A DNA stretch of 14,285 nucleotides, taken from the NCBI GenBank assembly GCA_017451665.1, contig JAFTNX010000224.1:1-14285 (forward strand), read 5' to 3'. The stretch comes from Oscillospiraceae bacterium. Its GTDB lineage: Bacteria > Bacillota > Clostridia > Oscillospirales > Ruminococcaceae. The position numbers and the translations under genes were made by a program. Below are positions 1 through 7,694 of this stretch, one piece after another (within the stretch, counting starts at the first letter, position 1; every line of letters starts with the position of its first letter). The notes below the pieces were generated by a model. The model was not told where the DNA came from, ran no database searches, and worked only from the letters and a program-made list of their open reading frames with translations.

Positions 1-65
1 CCAAATGCGCCGAATCCTCCTGTTGCGAAGAAAAATCGGTTTTCGTCGGTCATATCCCCGTCGAT
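1..65 (-). pseudogene. In-frame C-terminal remnant of the GH74 gene beyond the TAA
   Basis: Reading on past the stop of the propeller gene in the same frame, the 65 bases up to the window edge stay open. They encode IDGDMTDENRFF followed by FATGGFGAF. As I remember the family, GH74 propellers end with a GRVYxxTxGRG-type strand, and this stretch fits that position and pattern. It therefore looks like the missing end of the upstream protein rather than a new gene. An internal ATG at 53-51 has only a weak GGGGA site 3 bases upstream, so independent translation is unlikely. The piece is cut by the window, and I cannot see where it ends. Confidence 0.55.
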
Positions 66-2267
66 TTAGGTGATTATTCCAAAGGTGAGGCGTGAGTAGT
101 TTAGCTTATGCCAGCTTAATCCCTCGTCAAAGCTACGCCAGAAGCCCCATTCCCCGAAAAGCCTGCCACTGATGTAAATAGCAGGTCGGTTTTTGCCCTT
201 TCCGAAGCCCACAGTTTTGACAAAATCCTCGTCACCTGTGATTTTAAGGGCAGTTTTTGTTTTGAAATCCACCTTGAAAAGCCCACAATCGTGGAGTGCC
301 ATGTAGCATTCACCCACGGAGTCAGGTAAAAATCTGATTTCACAGCCCTTGAAGCCGTCAATTCCGGCAAAATGTCTTTTCGGAAGATTTTTTATCTGGG
401 TTTCTGTGAATGTTTCCCCACCGTCAGCGCTTGTGTAAACACTTCCATCTTCCCCAAATCCGTAAAAAACAGAAGAATTTTTTCTGTCGGAAAAGATTTT
501 TATTTCTCTTTCGCTTTGTGAAATATCATTCCCCAAAAGGTCAAAAACACGCACTTTTGTGAATTTTTCGCCCGCCACATCATACCTTACAGCACAGCTT
601 ATTGGCAGTCTGAAACGATTTTCAGCAAGCGTCCACAAAACAGTTTCCCCGTCAGGTGAAACAGCACACCAGCCACTGTTTGTGTTTGGCTTTGCAATTT
701 CACGGGAAGCTTCACACAGCTTTTGCGAAATCCCGTCAGGGTATCCGATGTGAGTGAAGTTTTCCCCTCCGTCATGGGTTAAAATCACGCCACCCTTTGT
801 CTGTCCTGTCCAGTTTCCTCGTGCAGTTGCCACAAAAATATCGGGGTTATTCTGTGAAAAATCACCGTTAACGCAGGTGATGTATCTGTTTTTGTTCTCG
901 TCTGCAAAGGAATCTTCGCAGTGGCTTTCGGGAGTTTTATAAGCAAAACCACCCAAATCCCCCACAATAGAAATAACCTTGTTTCTTCCCGACGGAACAC
1001 CGTAAATATTCAGGTGAACAGTTTCCTCGTGGCCCTCATTTAATGAGGAAATCCGTACATTTTCAATACCCTTTGAAAGATTATCAAGGGAGAAAATTCC
1101 CGTGCCTGTATTAAAAACTGCAAAATCGGGATTGAAAGGGTTGATTTGCAGGTTACTCATCCAGTGAAGTGGAATTCTGTTTCCGTTGTATTCGGGTTTC
1201 AGATAGCTGTCGTGAATGTCATAACGCTTGAAATCGTGGTCTGTGATAAAGCGATAATTTTCGCCGTTGTTGTAGGAAATAAAAATTCCCTCTGGTCGGC
1301 ATGAAAGGGTACACACCACAAGAATATTCTCAAAAACTGAAATCCCACCAAAGCCACAAGGGGCTTTTCTGTTTTGGTTTTCGTCAGAAAAACCTGCAAA
1401 AGAGGGGGTAATATCCTTATCAAAGGCGATTTTTTCTTCTTTTACTGAATACCTGAAAACTCGTCCGTCAAAGCCTCCGCCATTGTCGCAGGCAAAGTTA
1501 TCCCACCCTCCAAAGCTTTCCTTAAAGCTATGGGAAAATGTGATGTAAGCCTCGTTTTTTGTTGTGGAAATACCCACCGGCACAAAACCGTTATGGGTAC
1601 ATCTTTTATCGTCAAGTGACTGTGGAATTGTGAGTTTTTCAAAGGTTTTTCCAGAGTCGTAGCTTACAAAAAGGGTGTGCTGTCTGTTGTCGGAATGTGG
1701 ATTTTCTCCGTTTGTACCTAAAATCATAATGTCGCCTATGAATTTAATCATAGTGAAATTATTCTGTGAAAAAGGGATTTTATGCCAGCTTTCACCGAGA
1801 TTTTCCGACACAAAAAGCCCGTCCCCTTGCGAAGCAAACCACAGTTTTTTGTTGTGGTATACAAGTCTTTCGGCAGTTGAACGTGCAGGGAAATTACCGT
1901 TGCTGATAAATGGGGTATCCTTTATTTCAAAGGTTTCGCCCATATCCTTTGACACAAGAAGAACGGATTTTCCGTTTGTTTTTCCGTATCTTGGTGAATT
2001 TCCTGAAACAGCAAAAAGCATCTGTGGGTTATCCTCGTCTATTGCAACAGAAATGGGACTGTGAAGAAATCTTGTGCTTTCGTCAGCAAAATAGCTAAGG
2101 CATTTCCACTGCTTATTTACAAATTCATAGCGATAAATCCCACCAACGTCGGTTCGTGCATATAATATATCAGGGGCTTTCGAGTGGAATACAAATCCTG
2201 TTACAAAGCCACCACCACCGATTTTCAGCTGGTGAAAAGTGAAATTCAAGTCGTCAAGTCTTTTCAT
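66..2267 (-). CDS. GH74-type Asp-box beta-propeller (xyloglucanase-like), probably C-terminally truncated
   Basis: The 733-residue product begins, after a short lead, with IGGGGFVTG (17-24) and ARTDVGG (37-43), the opening blade of GH74 endo-xyloglucanase-type proteins. D40 and D437 (in GDLGGF) sit where the family has its two catalytic aspartates. Seven Asp-box motifs (S/T-x-D/N-x-G-x-x-F/W/Y) start near residues 106, 154, 202, 331, 497, 613 and 712, as expected for tandem seven-bladed propellers. There is no signal peptide, so the enzyme should be cytoplasmic and act, if active, on imported beta-glucan or xyloglucan oligosaccharides (inference). The ATG at 2267 has a GAGG site that overlaps the TGA of nth, suggesting translational coupling. 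The frame ends at TAA 66-68 just before the expected last strand, so the product may be unstable. A non-catalytic sialidase-like or VPS10-like propeller is the alternative. Confidence 0.8.
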   Translation of the reverse strand: MKRLDDLNFTFHQLKIGGGGFVTGFVFHSKAPDILYARTDVGGIYRYEFVNKQWKCLSYFADESTRFLHSPISVAIDEDNPQMLFAVSGNSPRYGKTNGKSVLLVSKDMGETFEIKDTPFISNGNFPARSTAERLVYHNKKLWFASQGDGLFVSENLGESWHKIPFSQNNFTMIKFIGDIMILGTNGENPHSDNRQHTLFVSYDSGKTFEKLTIPQSLDDKRCTHNGFVPVGISTTKNEAYITFSHSFKESFGGWDNFACDNGGGFDGRVFRYSVKEEKIAFDKDITPSFAGFSDENQNRKAPCGFGGISVFENILVVCTLSCRPEGIFISYNNGENYRFITDHDFKRYDIHDSYLKPEYNGNRIPLHWMSNLQINPFNPDFAVFNTGTGIFSLDNLSKGIENVRISSLNEGHEETVHLNIYGVPSGRNKVISIVGDLGGFAYKTPESHCEDSFADENKNRYITCVNGDFSQNNPDIFVATARGNWTGQTKGGVILTHDGGENFTHIGYPDGISQKLCEASREIAKPNTNSGWCAVSPDGETVLWTLAENRFRLPISCAVRYDVAGEKFTKVRVFDLLGNDISQSEREIKIFSDRKNSSVFYGFGEDGSVYTSADGGETFTETQIKNLPKRHFAGIDGFKGCEIRFLPDSVGECYMALHDCGLFKVDFKTKTALKITGDEDFVKTVGFGKGKNRPAIYISGRLFGEWGFWRSFDEGLSWHKLNYSRLTFGIIT

Positions 2268-2274
2268 ATAAACC

Positions 2275-2901
2275 TCATTTATAACTCTTGCAAAGCTCTT
2301 TGAGAGGACATTTTTCGCATTTTTCGCCTCTTGCTTTACAAATATCTCTTCCGAAAATCACAAGTCTGTGACAAAAATCAGAGGATTTTTCTGGTGGAAT
2401 AATCTTTCTCAAATCATCTTCAACCTTTTTTGGCTCTTTGTTTTTTGTAAGTCCAAGTCTGCCACAAATTCTGATACAGTGTGTATCTGTAACAATTGCA
2501 GGCAGGTGGTGAACGTCGCCCATTATAAGGTTTGCAGTTTTTCTGCCTATTCCTGAAAGCGTTGTTAATTCCTCAATTGTTTTTGGGATTTCGCCGTTAT
2601 AATTCTCAATCAGTTGCTTACACATATTCACAACAGACAAAGCCTTTGTTTTATAAAGTCCACAAGGCTTTATGATTTCTTCAATGTCTGATACGTCAGC
2701 ATTTGCAAAATCCTCAATCGTCTTGTATTTTGAAAAAAGCTCTTTTGTAACGATATTTACCCTTGCGTCAGTACACTGTGCAGAAAGTCGCCCTGCTATC
2801 ATAAGCTCGTGGGGTTTTTCGTATATAAGTGAGCACGCAGCGTCCAGATAGTATTTTTCAAGCTTGTTGCAGATTTCAGTAGCTTTTTGTTTTAATGTCA
2901 T
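2275..2901 (-). CDS. nth: Endonuclease III, DNA glycosylase/AP lyase
   Basis: This 208-residue protein is a full-length base-excision-repair enzyme that removes oxidised pyrimidines and cleaves the abasic site. The helix-hairpin-helix LSGIGRKTAN (115-124) carries the catalytic lysine K121, and VTDTH (137-141) carries the catalytic aspartate D139. Both match the E. coli K120/D138 pair. The C-terminus holds the [4Fe-4S] ligands C188, C195, C198 and C204 with the canonical C-x6-C-x2-C-x5-C spacing. Length and motif order are typical. It is the first gene of a minus-strand unit with the GH74-type gene only 7 bp downstream, and that gene's ribosome site overlaps the nth stop. Its own ribosome site (AAAGG, about 12 bases upstream) is modest. 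The functional pairing with a propeller glycosidase looks incidental. Confidence 0.96.
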   Translation of the reverse strand: MTLKQKATEICNKLEKYYLDAACSLIYEKPHELMIAGRLSAQCTDARVNIVTKELFSKYKTIEDFANADVSDIEEIIKPCGLYKTKALSVVNMCKQLIENYNGEIPKTIEELTTLSGIGRKTANLIMGDVHHLPAIVTDTHCIRICGRLGLTKNKEPKKVEDDLRKIIPPEKSSDFCHRLVIFGRDICKARGEKCEKCPLKELCKSYK

Positions 2902-2943
2902 ATATTTTTCACGCCTTTCTTTTAAAAGATTTAATTTACTGAT

Positions 2944-2972
2944 ATTGTAATATAAACCCTCACATTTTTCAA
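2944..2972 (-). promoter_or_regulatory. SigA-type promoter for nth and the GH74-type gene
   Basis: On the minus strand, TTGAAA (2972-2967) and TACAAT (2949-2944) are separated by exactly 17 bp and lie about 43 bp upstream of the nth start. The direction and spacing fit a housekeeping sigma promoter. It is back to back with the plus-strand promoter at 3032-3060. Confidence 0.6.
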
Positions 2973-3031
2973 TAGAAACTTATTAAATACCTATAAGTTT
3001 TTTGCAACAGGGGGATTTTTAAAAATACATT

Positions 3032-3060
3032 TTGAAAAAAGTTTTGAAATATAGTATAAT
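3032..3060 (+). promoter_or_regulatory. SigA-type promoter of the mraY-pssA-psd-pulA operon
   Basis: TTGAAA (3032-3037), a 17-bp spacer and a perfect TATAAT (3055-3060) predict a transcription start near 3067 and a leader of about 43 bases. The ribosome site AGAAGGA at 3094-3100 follows, 9 bases before the ATG at 3110. The leader is too short for an obvious riboswitch. Confidence 0.75.
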
Positions 3061-3109
3061 AGTGTATATATGTTTTTTTGACAGACTATTTTTAGAAGGA
3101 CGATGATTT

Positions 3110-4078
3110 ATGCTTGAAATTTTATTTAACGGCAAGTACGGTGGAATTGAAACTGCACTTGGCGTAGCAATATCTTTTCTGGTTGCTTTTGTGGGATTTG
3201 CAGTGTTTAAAAATGTTCTCCCGAAAGACCAGGGCAGAGAATTTGCACATAACGGTGCGTTAAGCGAAGGCAAACCGAGAGGTGCAGGAATTATTATGAT
3301 TTTTGCATTTGTGGTTTCTACGGTTGTTGTTATAAGACTTGACGTGGAATACATTGCGTATCTGCTTTTGATTTTTGGCTCAATGATGACGGGGTATCTT
3401 GATGACGCATCTGCTACTCCTTGGAGCGAGCTTAAAAAGGGTATTCTTGACCTTGTGATTTCTTTAGGCTCTGCTGTTTCCTACTGGTATTTCAATTCAT
3501 CAAGAATTGTTATTGCTACTCTTGGAATAGACATAAAGCTTCCTGCTTTGGTGTTTATTGCTCTGGGAACAATTCTTGTGTGGGCGAGCATCAACGTTAC
3601 AAACTGCTCTGACGGTGTTGACGGACTTTGTGGAAGCTTGTCGGTTATTTCACTGTTTTCAGCATTTGTACTCATTCACAAGCTTGACTGTGACGAAAGA
3701 TTTGAAAAAATCATTCTTGTAATGCTTGCTTGTATTCTTGCTTACCTGTGGTTCAACTCTTCACCAAGTAAGCTCCTTATGGGTGACGCAGGCTCAAGAG
3801 CGCTTGGTGTTATGCTTGCAATTGCATTTATGAAAACAACTGCTCCGATTATGTTTGTTCCATGTGCAATTGTTCTTATTATTGACGGCGGACTTGGACT
3901 TGTAAAGCTTTCAGCTATCAGATACCTTAAACTCAAAAAGTTTATGGCAAACGTGAGAACACCAATCCACGACCATATGCGTAAAAACAAAAAGTGGAGT
4001 GACACACAGACAGTATTCAGATTCTGTATAATTCAGATTATTGTTTGTTCAGCAGTTATGGGGATTATTTTCAAGTAA
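3110..4078 (+). CDS. mraY: MraY-family phospho-N-acetylmuramoyl-pentapeptide transferase homologue
   Basis: This 322-residue polytopic membrane protein belongs to the polyprenyl-phosphate phospho-sugar transferase family. Visible family motifs, in order, are GKPRGAG (54-60, the MraY KPTMGG region), LDD (97-99, Mg-binding aspartates), NVTNCSDGVDGL (162-173), MGDAGSRALG (224-233) with the catalytic-region D226, and PIHDH (285-289). PIHDH corresponds to the PLHHH loop, and the following WSDTQ...FRF matches MraY rather than WecA or TagO. The length fits short Gram-positive MraY proteins. The expected reaction moves phospho-MurNAc-pentapeptide from UDP to undecaprenyl phosphate, giving lipid I. 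The middle histidine of HHH is aspartate (D288). It lies with phospholipid genes rather than with mur/fts genes, so it may be a second, specialised paralogue. The gene symbol denotes the family, not proven function. Confidence 0.82.
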   Translation: MLEILFNGKYGGIETALGVAISFLVAFVGFAVFKNVLPKDQGREFAHNGALSEGKPRGAGIIMIFAFVVSTVVVIRLDVEYIAYLLLIFGSMMTGYLDDASATPWSELKKGILDLVISLGSAVSYWYFNSSRIVIATLGIDIKLPALVFIALGTILVWASINVTNCSDGVDGLCGSLSVISLFSAFVLIHKLDCDERFEKIILVMLACILAYLWFNSSPSKLLMGDAGSRALGVMLAIAFMKTTAPIMFVPCAIVLIIDGGLGLVKLSAIRYLKLKKFMANVRTPIHDHMRKNKKWSDTQTVFRFCIIQIIVCSAVMGIIFK

Positions 4079-4087
4079 ATTGATTTG

Positions 4088-4102
4088 GGGACTAAAATTA
4101 TG
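4088..4102 (+). promoter_or_regulatory. Ribosome site that sets the pssA start at 4100
   Basis: GGGGA (4087-4091) lies 8 bases before the ATG at 4100. A TTG at 4085 is in frame and would add five residues, but it overlaps this site and has no ribosome site of its own. The ATG is preferred. Confidence 0.75.
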
Positions 4103-4723
4103 ATAGGATTTTACAATTATACGGTAATTCTTACCTATATCGGACTTTTGTCATCGGTTTTCGGAATGACACAGGTTATCGAAGGGGAATATTCAATCGC
4201 TTTTCTCTGCCTGCTTTTGTCGGGAGTATGCGACCTTTTTGACGGAAAAATCGCAAGAGCCTGCAAAAACAGAACTGACCAGGAAAAGGTTTTCGGCATT
4301 CAGATTGACAGCCTTTGCGACCTGGTTTGCTTTACTGTTTTTCCTGGAGTTATAAGCTATTCATTCGGACTTAATCACGGTCTTGGAATTATTTCAGCTA
4401 TGGCTATTATTCTTGGCGGAGTAATCAGACTTGGATTTTTTAACGTAATGGAAGAAGAACGTCAGCGTTCAACTGACGAAAACAGAAAGGAATATCAGGG
4501 ACTTCCTGTTACCTCTGTTGCAATTATCCTGCCACTTCTTTATGTTGGCAAGGAATATATGAGCGAAACCTTCTTCCCTTACTTTTTCCAGAGCTTTATT
4601 ATTCTTCTTTCAATACTTTTTGTACTTAATATCAAGGTTAAAAAACCAAAGCTCAAGGGACTTCTTGTGCTGGGAATTTTAGCTGTGATTATTATAGCAG
4701 GTTTTGTAAGAGGTAAACTGTAA
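4100..4723 (+). CDS. pssA: CDP-diacylglycerol-serine O-phosphatidyltransferase
   Basis: The product has 207 residues from the ATG at 4100 and is a hydrophobic CDP-alcohol phosphatidyltransferase. The family signature is seen as D45-x2-D48-G-x2-A-R, then G66-x3-D70-x3-D74. The gap between AR and G is 12 residues instead of the commonest 8, with a charged NRTDQEK insert that I associate with clostridial PssA proteins. It should exchange the CMP of CDP-diacylglycerol for serine, making phosphatidylserine in the cytoplasmic membrane. The next gene, psd, decarboxylates that product, which supports serine rather than glycerol or inositol as the acceptor. The stop TAA shares its last base with the psd ATG (TAATG), so translation of the two is probably coupled. 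Confidence 0.9.
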   Translation: MIGFYNYTVILTYIGLLSSVFGMTQVIEGEYSIAFLCLLLSGVCDLFDGKIARACKNRTDQEKVFGIQIDSLCDLVCFTVFPGVISYSFGLNHGLGIISAMAIILGGVIRLGFFNVMEEERQRSTDENRKEYQGLPVTSVAIILPLLYVGKEYMSETFFPYFFQSFIILLSILFVLNIKVKKPKLKGLLVLGILAVIIIAGFVRGKL

Positions 4724-5589
4724 TGAAGTATTACGACATTGAGGGGAATTACTTTGAGAAGAATACTTCTCAGGACGATTTTCTTGTAAAGCTGTATGAA
4801 ACTTTTTTAGGGAAAATCGCTTTAAAGGTGCTTGTTTCACCTGTGGTATCGGAAGTGGGTGGCTGGTTTTTAAAAACACCACTTTCAAAGGTTATGATAA
4901 AGCCTTTTATCAAGAAAAACAACATTGATATGTCAAGATACGAAAGCAGAAAATTCAAAAGCTATAACGACTTTTTTACAAGAAAAATAAAGGACGGGGA
5001 AGTTGAGTTTGACGATAACGAAAAGGTTCTTATTTCCCCAGCTGACGGAAAAGTAAGCTGTTATGAGCTTGACAAGAATGCTGTTTTTGAAATCAAGGGT
5101 GGAAAATACAGCCTGAAGTCACTTCTTAAATGCTGTAATCTTGCAGAAAAATTTCAGGGTGGTTATGCATTTGTCATCAGACTGACTGTTGACGATTATC
5201 ACAGATATTGCTATGCCTGTGACGGTGAAAAGAGCGCTGACCGTCACATTAACGGGGTTTATCATACTGTAAATCCGATAGCTTTTTCTCATTGTAAGGT
5301 TTTTAAGGAAAACACAAGAGAATACTGCGTTATCTCAAATTCTGTTTTTGGAGAGGTTATCCAGATGGAAGTGGGAGCTACAATGGTGGGCAGGATTTCA
5401 AACAACCACAACGGACGCTGTGAAGTTAAAAAGGGCGACGAAAAGGGTATGTTTGAATTTGGTGGCTCAACTATTGTTGTGTTTGTAAAAAAGGACGCTG
5501 TAAAACGTCCTGAAACTCTCCTTTGTCGTACAAGGGAAGGTGCTGAAACAATCATAAAGCAGGGCATGGCACTTGGGGTAAAGGAATAG
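4723..5589 (+). CDS. psd: Phosphatidylserine decarboxylase proenzyme
   Basis: This 288-residue proenzyme converts phosphatidylserine to phosphatidylethanolamine at the membrane. The self-cleavage site is GGST (247-250): cutting between G248 and S249 yields a large beta chain and a short alpha chain of about 40 residues whose serine becomes the pyruvoyl cofactor. The family usually has LGST, and G for L at the first position is a mild variant. The proteolysis triad is visible as D108 in SPADGK, H160 in DDYHRY and S249. The conserved EVGATMVGRI segment (216-225) is present. The length fits clostridial Psd with an N-terminal extension. The start overlaps the pssA stop by one base, and the pullulanase gene begins 27 bp downstream. 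Confidence 0.95.
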   Translation: MKYYDIEGNYFEKNTSQDDFLVKLYETFLGKIALKVLVSPVVSEVGGWFLKTPLSKVMIKPFIKKNNIDMSRYESRKFKSYNDFFTRKIKDGEVEFDDNEKVLISPADGKVSCYELDKNAVFEIKGGKYSLKSLLKCCNLAEKFQGGYAFVIRLTVDDYHRYCYACDGEKSADRHINGVYHTVNPIAFSHCKVFKENTREYCVISNSVFGEVIQMEVGATMVGRISNNHNGRCEVKKGDEKGMFEFGGSTIVVFVKKDAVKRPETLLCRTREGAETIIKQGMALGVKE

Positions 5590-5616
5590 AGAAAATACGA
5601 GAGGAACGGCAATTTT

Positions 5617-7593
5617 ATGCCATATGTAAAGGATTATAAGGAATTTGACGAAAAGAATTTCTATGGCGGGGACGATTTGGGTGCGATTATTGTTGACGGA
5701 AAAACACAGTTTCGCACATGGTCGCCACTTGCCAAGGGAGTTTATCTGAAAATATACAACGACGGTGTGGGAAACAACCTTGTTGAAACCCTTCCTATGG
5801 AAAGACATTGGACAGGCGTGTGGTTTGTTGAGATTTTGAGAAGCCTTGACGGGTATTTCTACACCTTTACTTATGAGTTTTCTTCACAAAAGGAGGAAAC
5901 TATTGATATTTATGCAAAAGCCTGTGGCGTAAACGGCGAAAGAGGCGCAATTGTGGATTTTTCTACAACAAATCCCGAAGGCTGGGACAAGGTTAAAAAT
6001 CCTGAGTGCAAAACACCTTGCGACGCTGTTATTTATGAAACTCACGTCAGGGATTTCACCATTGACGAAAGCAGTGGGGTTTCCTTTGAAAACAGAGGAA
6101 AATTCTTGGGATTTACCCAGTCGGGAACAACCTGCAAGGGCGAAAAAACAGGAATTGACCACCTTGTGGAGTTGGGAGTTACACACGTTCAGCTTTTGCC
6201 TGTTGAAGATTATGCGACAGTTGACGAAAGCAAGCCTCACAAGGCACAGTATAACTGGGGATATGACCCTAAGAACTACAACTGCCTTGAGGGTAGCTAT
6301 TCTACCGACGCTGAAGACCCTAAAAAGCGTATCAGGGAATTCAAACAGCTTGTTATGGCGCTTCATAAAAAGGGTATTGGCGTAATTATGGACGTGGTTT
6401 ATAACCACACATATTTCAGCGACAAATCGGCATTTCACAAGTCCTTCCCATTTTACTACCACAGAACAAAAGAGGGCTGGTTTACTAATGGCTCAGGGTG
6501 TGGCTGTGAAACTGCAAGTGAGAGAAAAATGGTTAGAAAATTCATCGCTGACAGCTTGAAATTCTGGGTGAATGAATTTAAAATTGACGGTTTCAGATTT
6601 GACCTTATGGCACTTCACGATATTGATACCGTTAACTATCTCAGAGATGAGCTTAACAAAATAAACCCACAGCTTCTTATGTATGGTGAGGGCTGGACCG
6701 GTGGGGAATCCCCACTTGCGTCTGATAAACTTGCTTACAAGTGGAACAGCTATTCCTTTGGAAGAGTGGGACTCTTTAACGACAATATCCGTGACGGCGT
6801 AAAGGGTGGTACTTTTAACGCATACGACAGAGGCTATGTCAGTGGAAATATGAATGCTTCGGGAACAATCTGCAGAGCGCTTACGGGATGTGTTCCTCAC
6901 TATCAGCTTAAAGGACATCATCAGGAATGCTGTTGGGCGTTTGAGCCTACACAGTCGATAAATTACTGCGAAGCCCACGACAATAACACCGTCTGGGACA
7001 AGCTTTGCATAAGCGTTAAGGACGAGAGTGAAGAAACACGCATTAAAATGGATAAGCTTGCTGCGGCAATTGTTATTTTATCTCAGGGCGTGCCTTTTAT
7101 CCATTGTGGGCAGGACTTTTTAAGAACAAAGCCTAAAATTCTCCCTGACGACGAAACGCCTAACGACTGGAATATCTATGACGAAAACAGCTACAACGCA
7201 CCTGATTATACAAACTCAATCAAGTGGGAAAGAAAATCCCAGTACAAGGATGTATTTCTGTACTACAAAAAGCTGATTGCTTTAAGAAAATCATCAGCAC
7301 TTTTCAGACTTCCTACAAAGGGAGAGGTTGAAAGCTGTCACAGATTTTACGGACAAAGCGACGGAAATCTGCTGATGTATTCACTTATCCGTGACGACGA
7401 GTGCTATCTTATTGCACTAAACCCATACCACAGCGAAAAATCCTTTGAAATTCCTTGGGATTTGTGGAATAGTGGAAAGTTTTTTGTAAGACTTGACGGC
7501 GACGGAAAAAGAGATACAACACCTCTTGGCGACAGAGCATTCAAGGTTTCACCTATATCAATGCTTGTGTTGAAAAGAATGAAAAACAGATAG
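5617..7593 (+). CDS. pulA: Type I pullulanase (alpha-1,6 debranching enzyme), cytoplasmic
   Basis: The 658-residue protein has an N-terminal CBM48-like beta domain (about 15-120) and a GH13 barrel. The type I pullulanase hallmark YNWGYDP lies at 212-218 and DVVYNHT at 259-265. DGFRFD supplies the nucleophile D329, YGEGW the acid/base E358, and EAHDNNT the third catalytic aspartate D455. No signal peptide, wall anchor or extra binding module is seen, so it should cleave alpha-1,6 links of glycogen or of imported branched maltodextrins inside the cell. The ribosome site GAGAGGA (5599-5605) precedes the ATG by 11 bases. It is the last gene of the lipid operon and is followed by a clear terminator, so it is probably co-transcribed with pssA and psd, an uncommon pairing. 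A glycogen-debranching isoamylase is less likely because of YNWGYDP. Confidence 0.94.
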   Translation: MPYVKDYKEFDEKNFYGGDDLGAIIVDGKTQFRTWSPLAKGVYLKIYNDGVGNNLVETLPMERHWTGVWFVEILRSLDGYFYTFTYEFSSQKEETIDIYAKACGVNGERGAIVDFSTTNPEGWDKVKNPECKTPCDAVIYETHVRDFTIDESSGVSFENRGKFLGFTQSGTTCKGEKTGIDHLVELGVTHVQLLPVEDYATVDESKPHKAQYNWGYDPKNYNCLEGSYSTDAEDPKKRIREFKQLVMALHKKGIGVIMDVVYNHTYFSDKSAFHKSFPFYYHRTKEGWFTNGSGCGCETASERKMVRKFIADSLKFWVNEFKIDGFRFDLMALHDIDTVNYLRDELNKINPQLLMYGEGWTGGESPLASDKLAYKWNSYSFGRVGLFNDNIRDGVKGGTFNAYDRGYVSGNMNASGTICRALTGCVPHYQLKGHHQECCWAFEPTQSINYCEAHDNNTVWDKLCISVKDESEETRIKMDKLAAAIVILSQGVPFIHCGQDFLRTKPKILPDDETPNDWNIYDENSYNAPDYTNSIKWERKSQYKDVFLYYKKLIALRKSSALFRLPTKGEVESCHRFYGQSDGNLLMYSLIRDDECYLIALNPYHSEKSFEIPWDLWNSGKFFVRLDGDGKRDTTPLGDRAFKVSPISMLVLKRMKNR

Positions 7594-7599
7594 TTTTGT

Positions 7600-7628
7600 A
7601 ATCCCTTACAAATTTGTAAGGGATTTTT
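7600..7628 (+). terminator. Palindromic rho-independent terminator after pulA
   Basis: Bases 7600-7625 are a perfect 26-bp palindrome: AATCCCTTACAAA and its complement, with an AATT tip that would form the loop. It begins 7 bases after the pulA stop codon and runs into a short T tract (TTTTTC). It should end the mraY-pssA-psd-pulA transcript. Confidence 0.85.
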
Positions 7629-7665
7629 CGTATAAATAAATATGCTTAAATTTATAAACAAACTA

Positions 7666-7694
7666 TTGACAGGGGTATACTTTTTTTGTATAAT
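7666..7694 (+). promoter_or_regulatory. Perfect-consensus SigA promoter of the surface-protein gene
   Basis: TTGACA (7666-7671), a 17-bp spacer and TATAAT (7689-7694) match the housekeeping consensus at every position. The start would be near 7701, giving a leader of about 85 bases. This predicts strong, perhaps constitutive, expression. The ribosome site AAAGGAG (7772-7778) is also near perfect, 7 bases before the ATG. Confidence 0.88.

Noticed and set aside
1675..2064. 129-codon plus-strand open frame opposite the GH74-type gene
   Set aside because: It lies over Asp-box-bearing coding sequence and lacks a ribosome site and recognisable domain.
2902..3109. Riboswitch or small RNA in the nth-mraY gap
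   Set aside because: Both leaders predicted from the two promoters are about 40 bases, and I see no conserved-looking fold or terminator there.
3019..3354. 111-codon minus-strand frame overlapping the mraY start and promoter
   Set aside because: It crosses a strong plus-strand promoter and the mraY N-terminus, and the translation is Thr/Ser/Pro-rich without a family.
4085..4099. TTG start giving pssA five extra residues
   Set aside because: The TTG overlaps the GGGGA ribosome site that is correctly spaced for ATG 4100.
5884..6462. 192-codon open frame on the minus strand inside the pullulanase gene
   Set aside because: It is fully covered by pulA with intact catalytic motifs, has no ribosome site, and its translation shows no family. 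It is an antisense shadow.
6493..6978. 161-codon minus-strand open frame inside pulA
   Set aside because: Same reasoning: antisense to a well-supported gene, with low-complexity, family-less translation.
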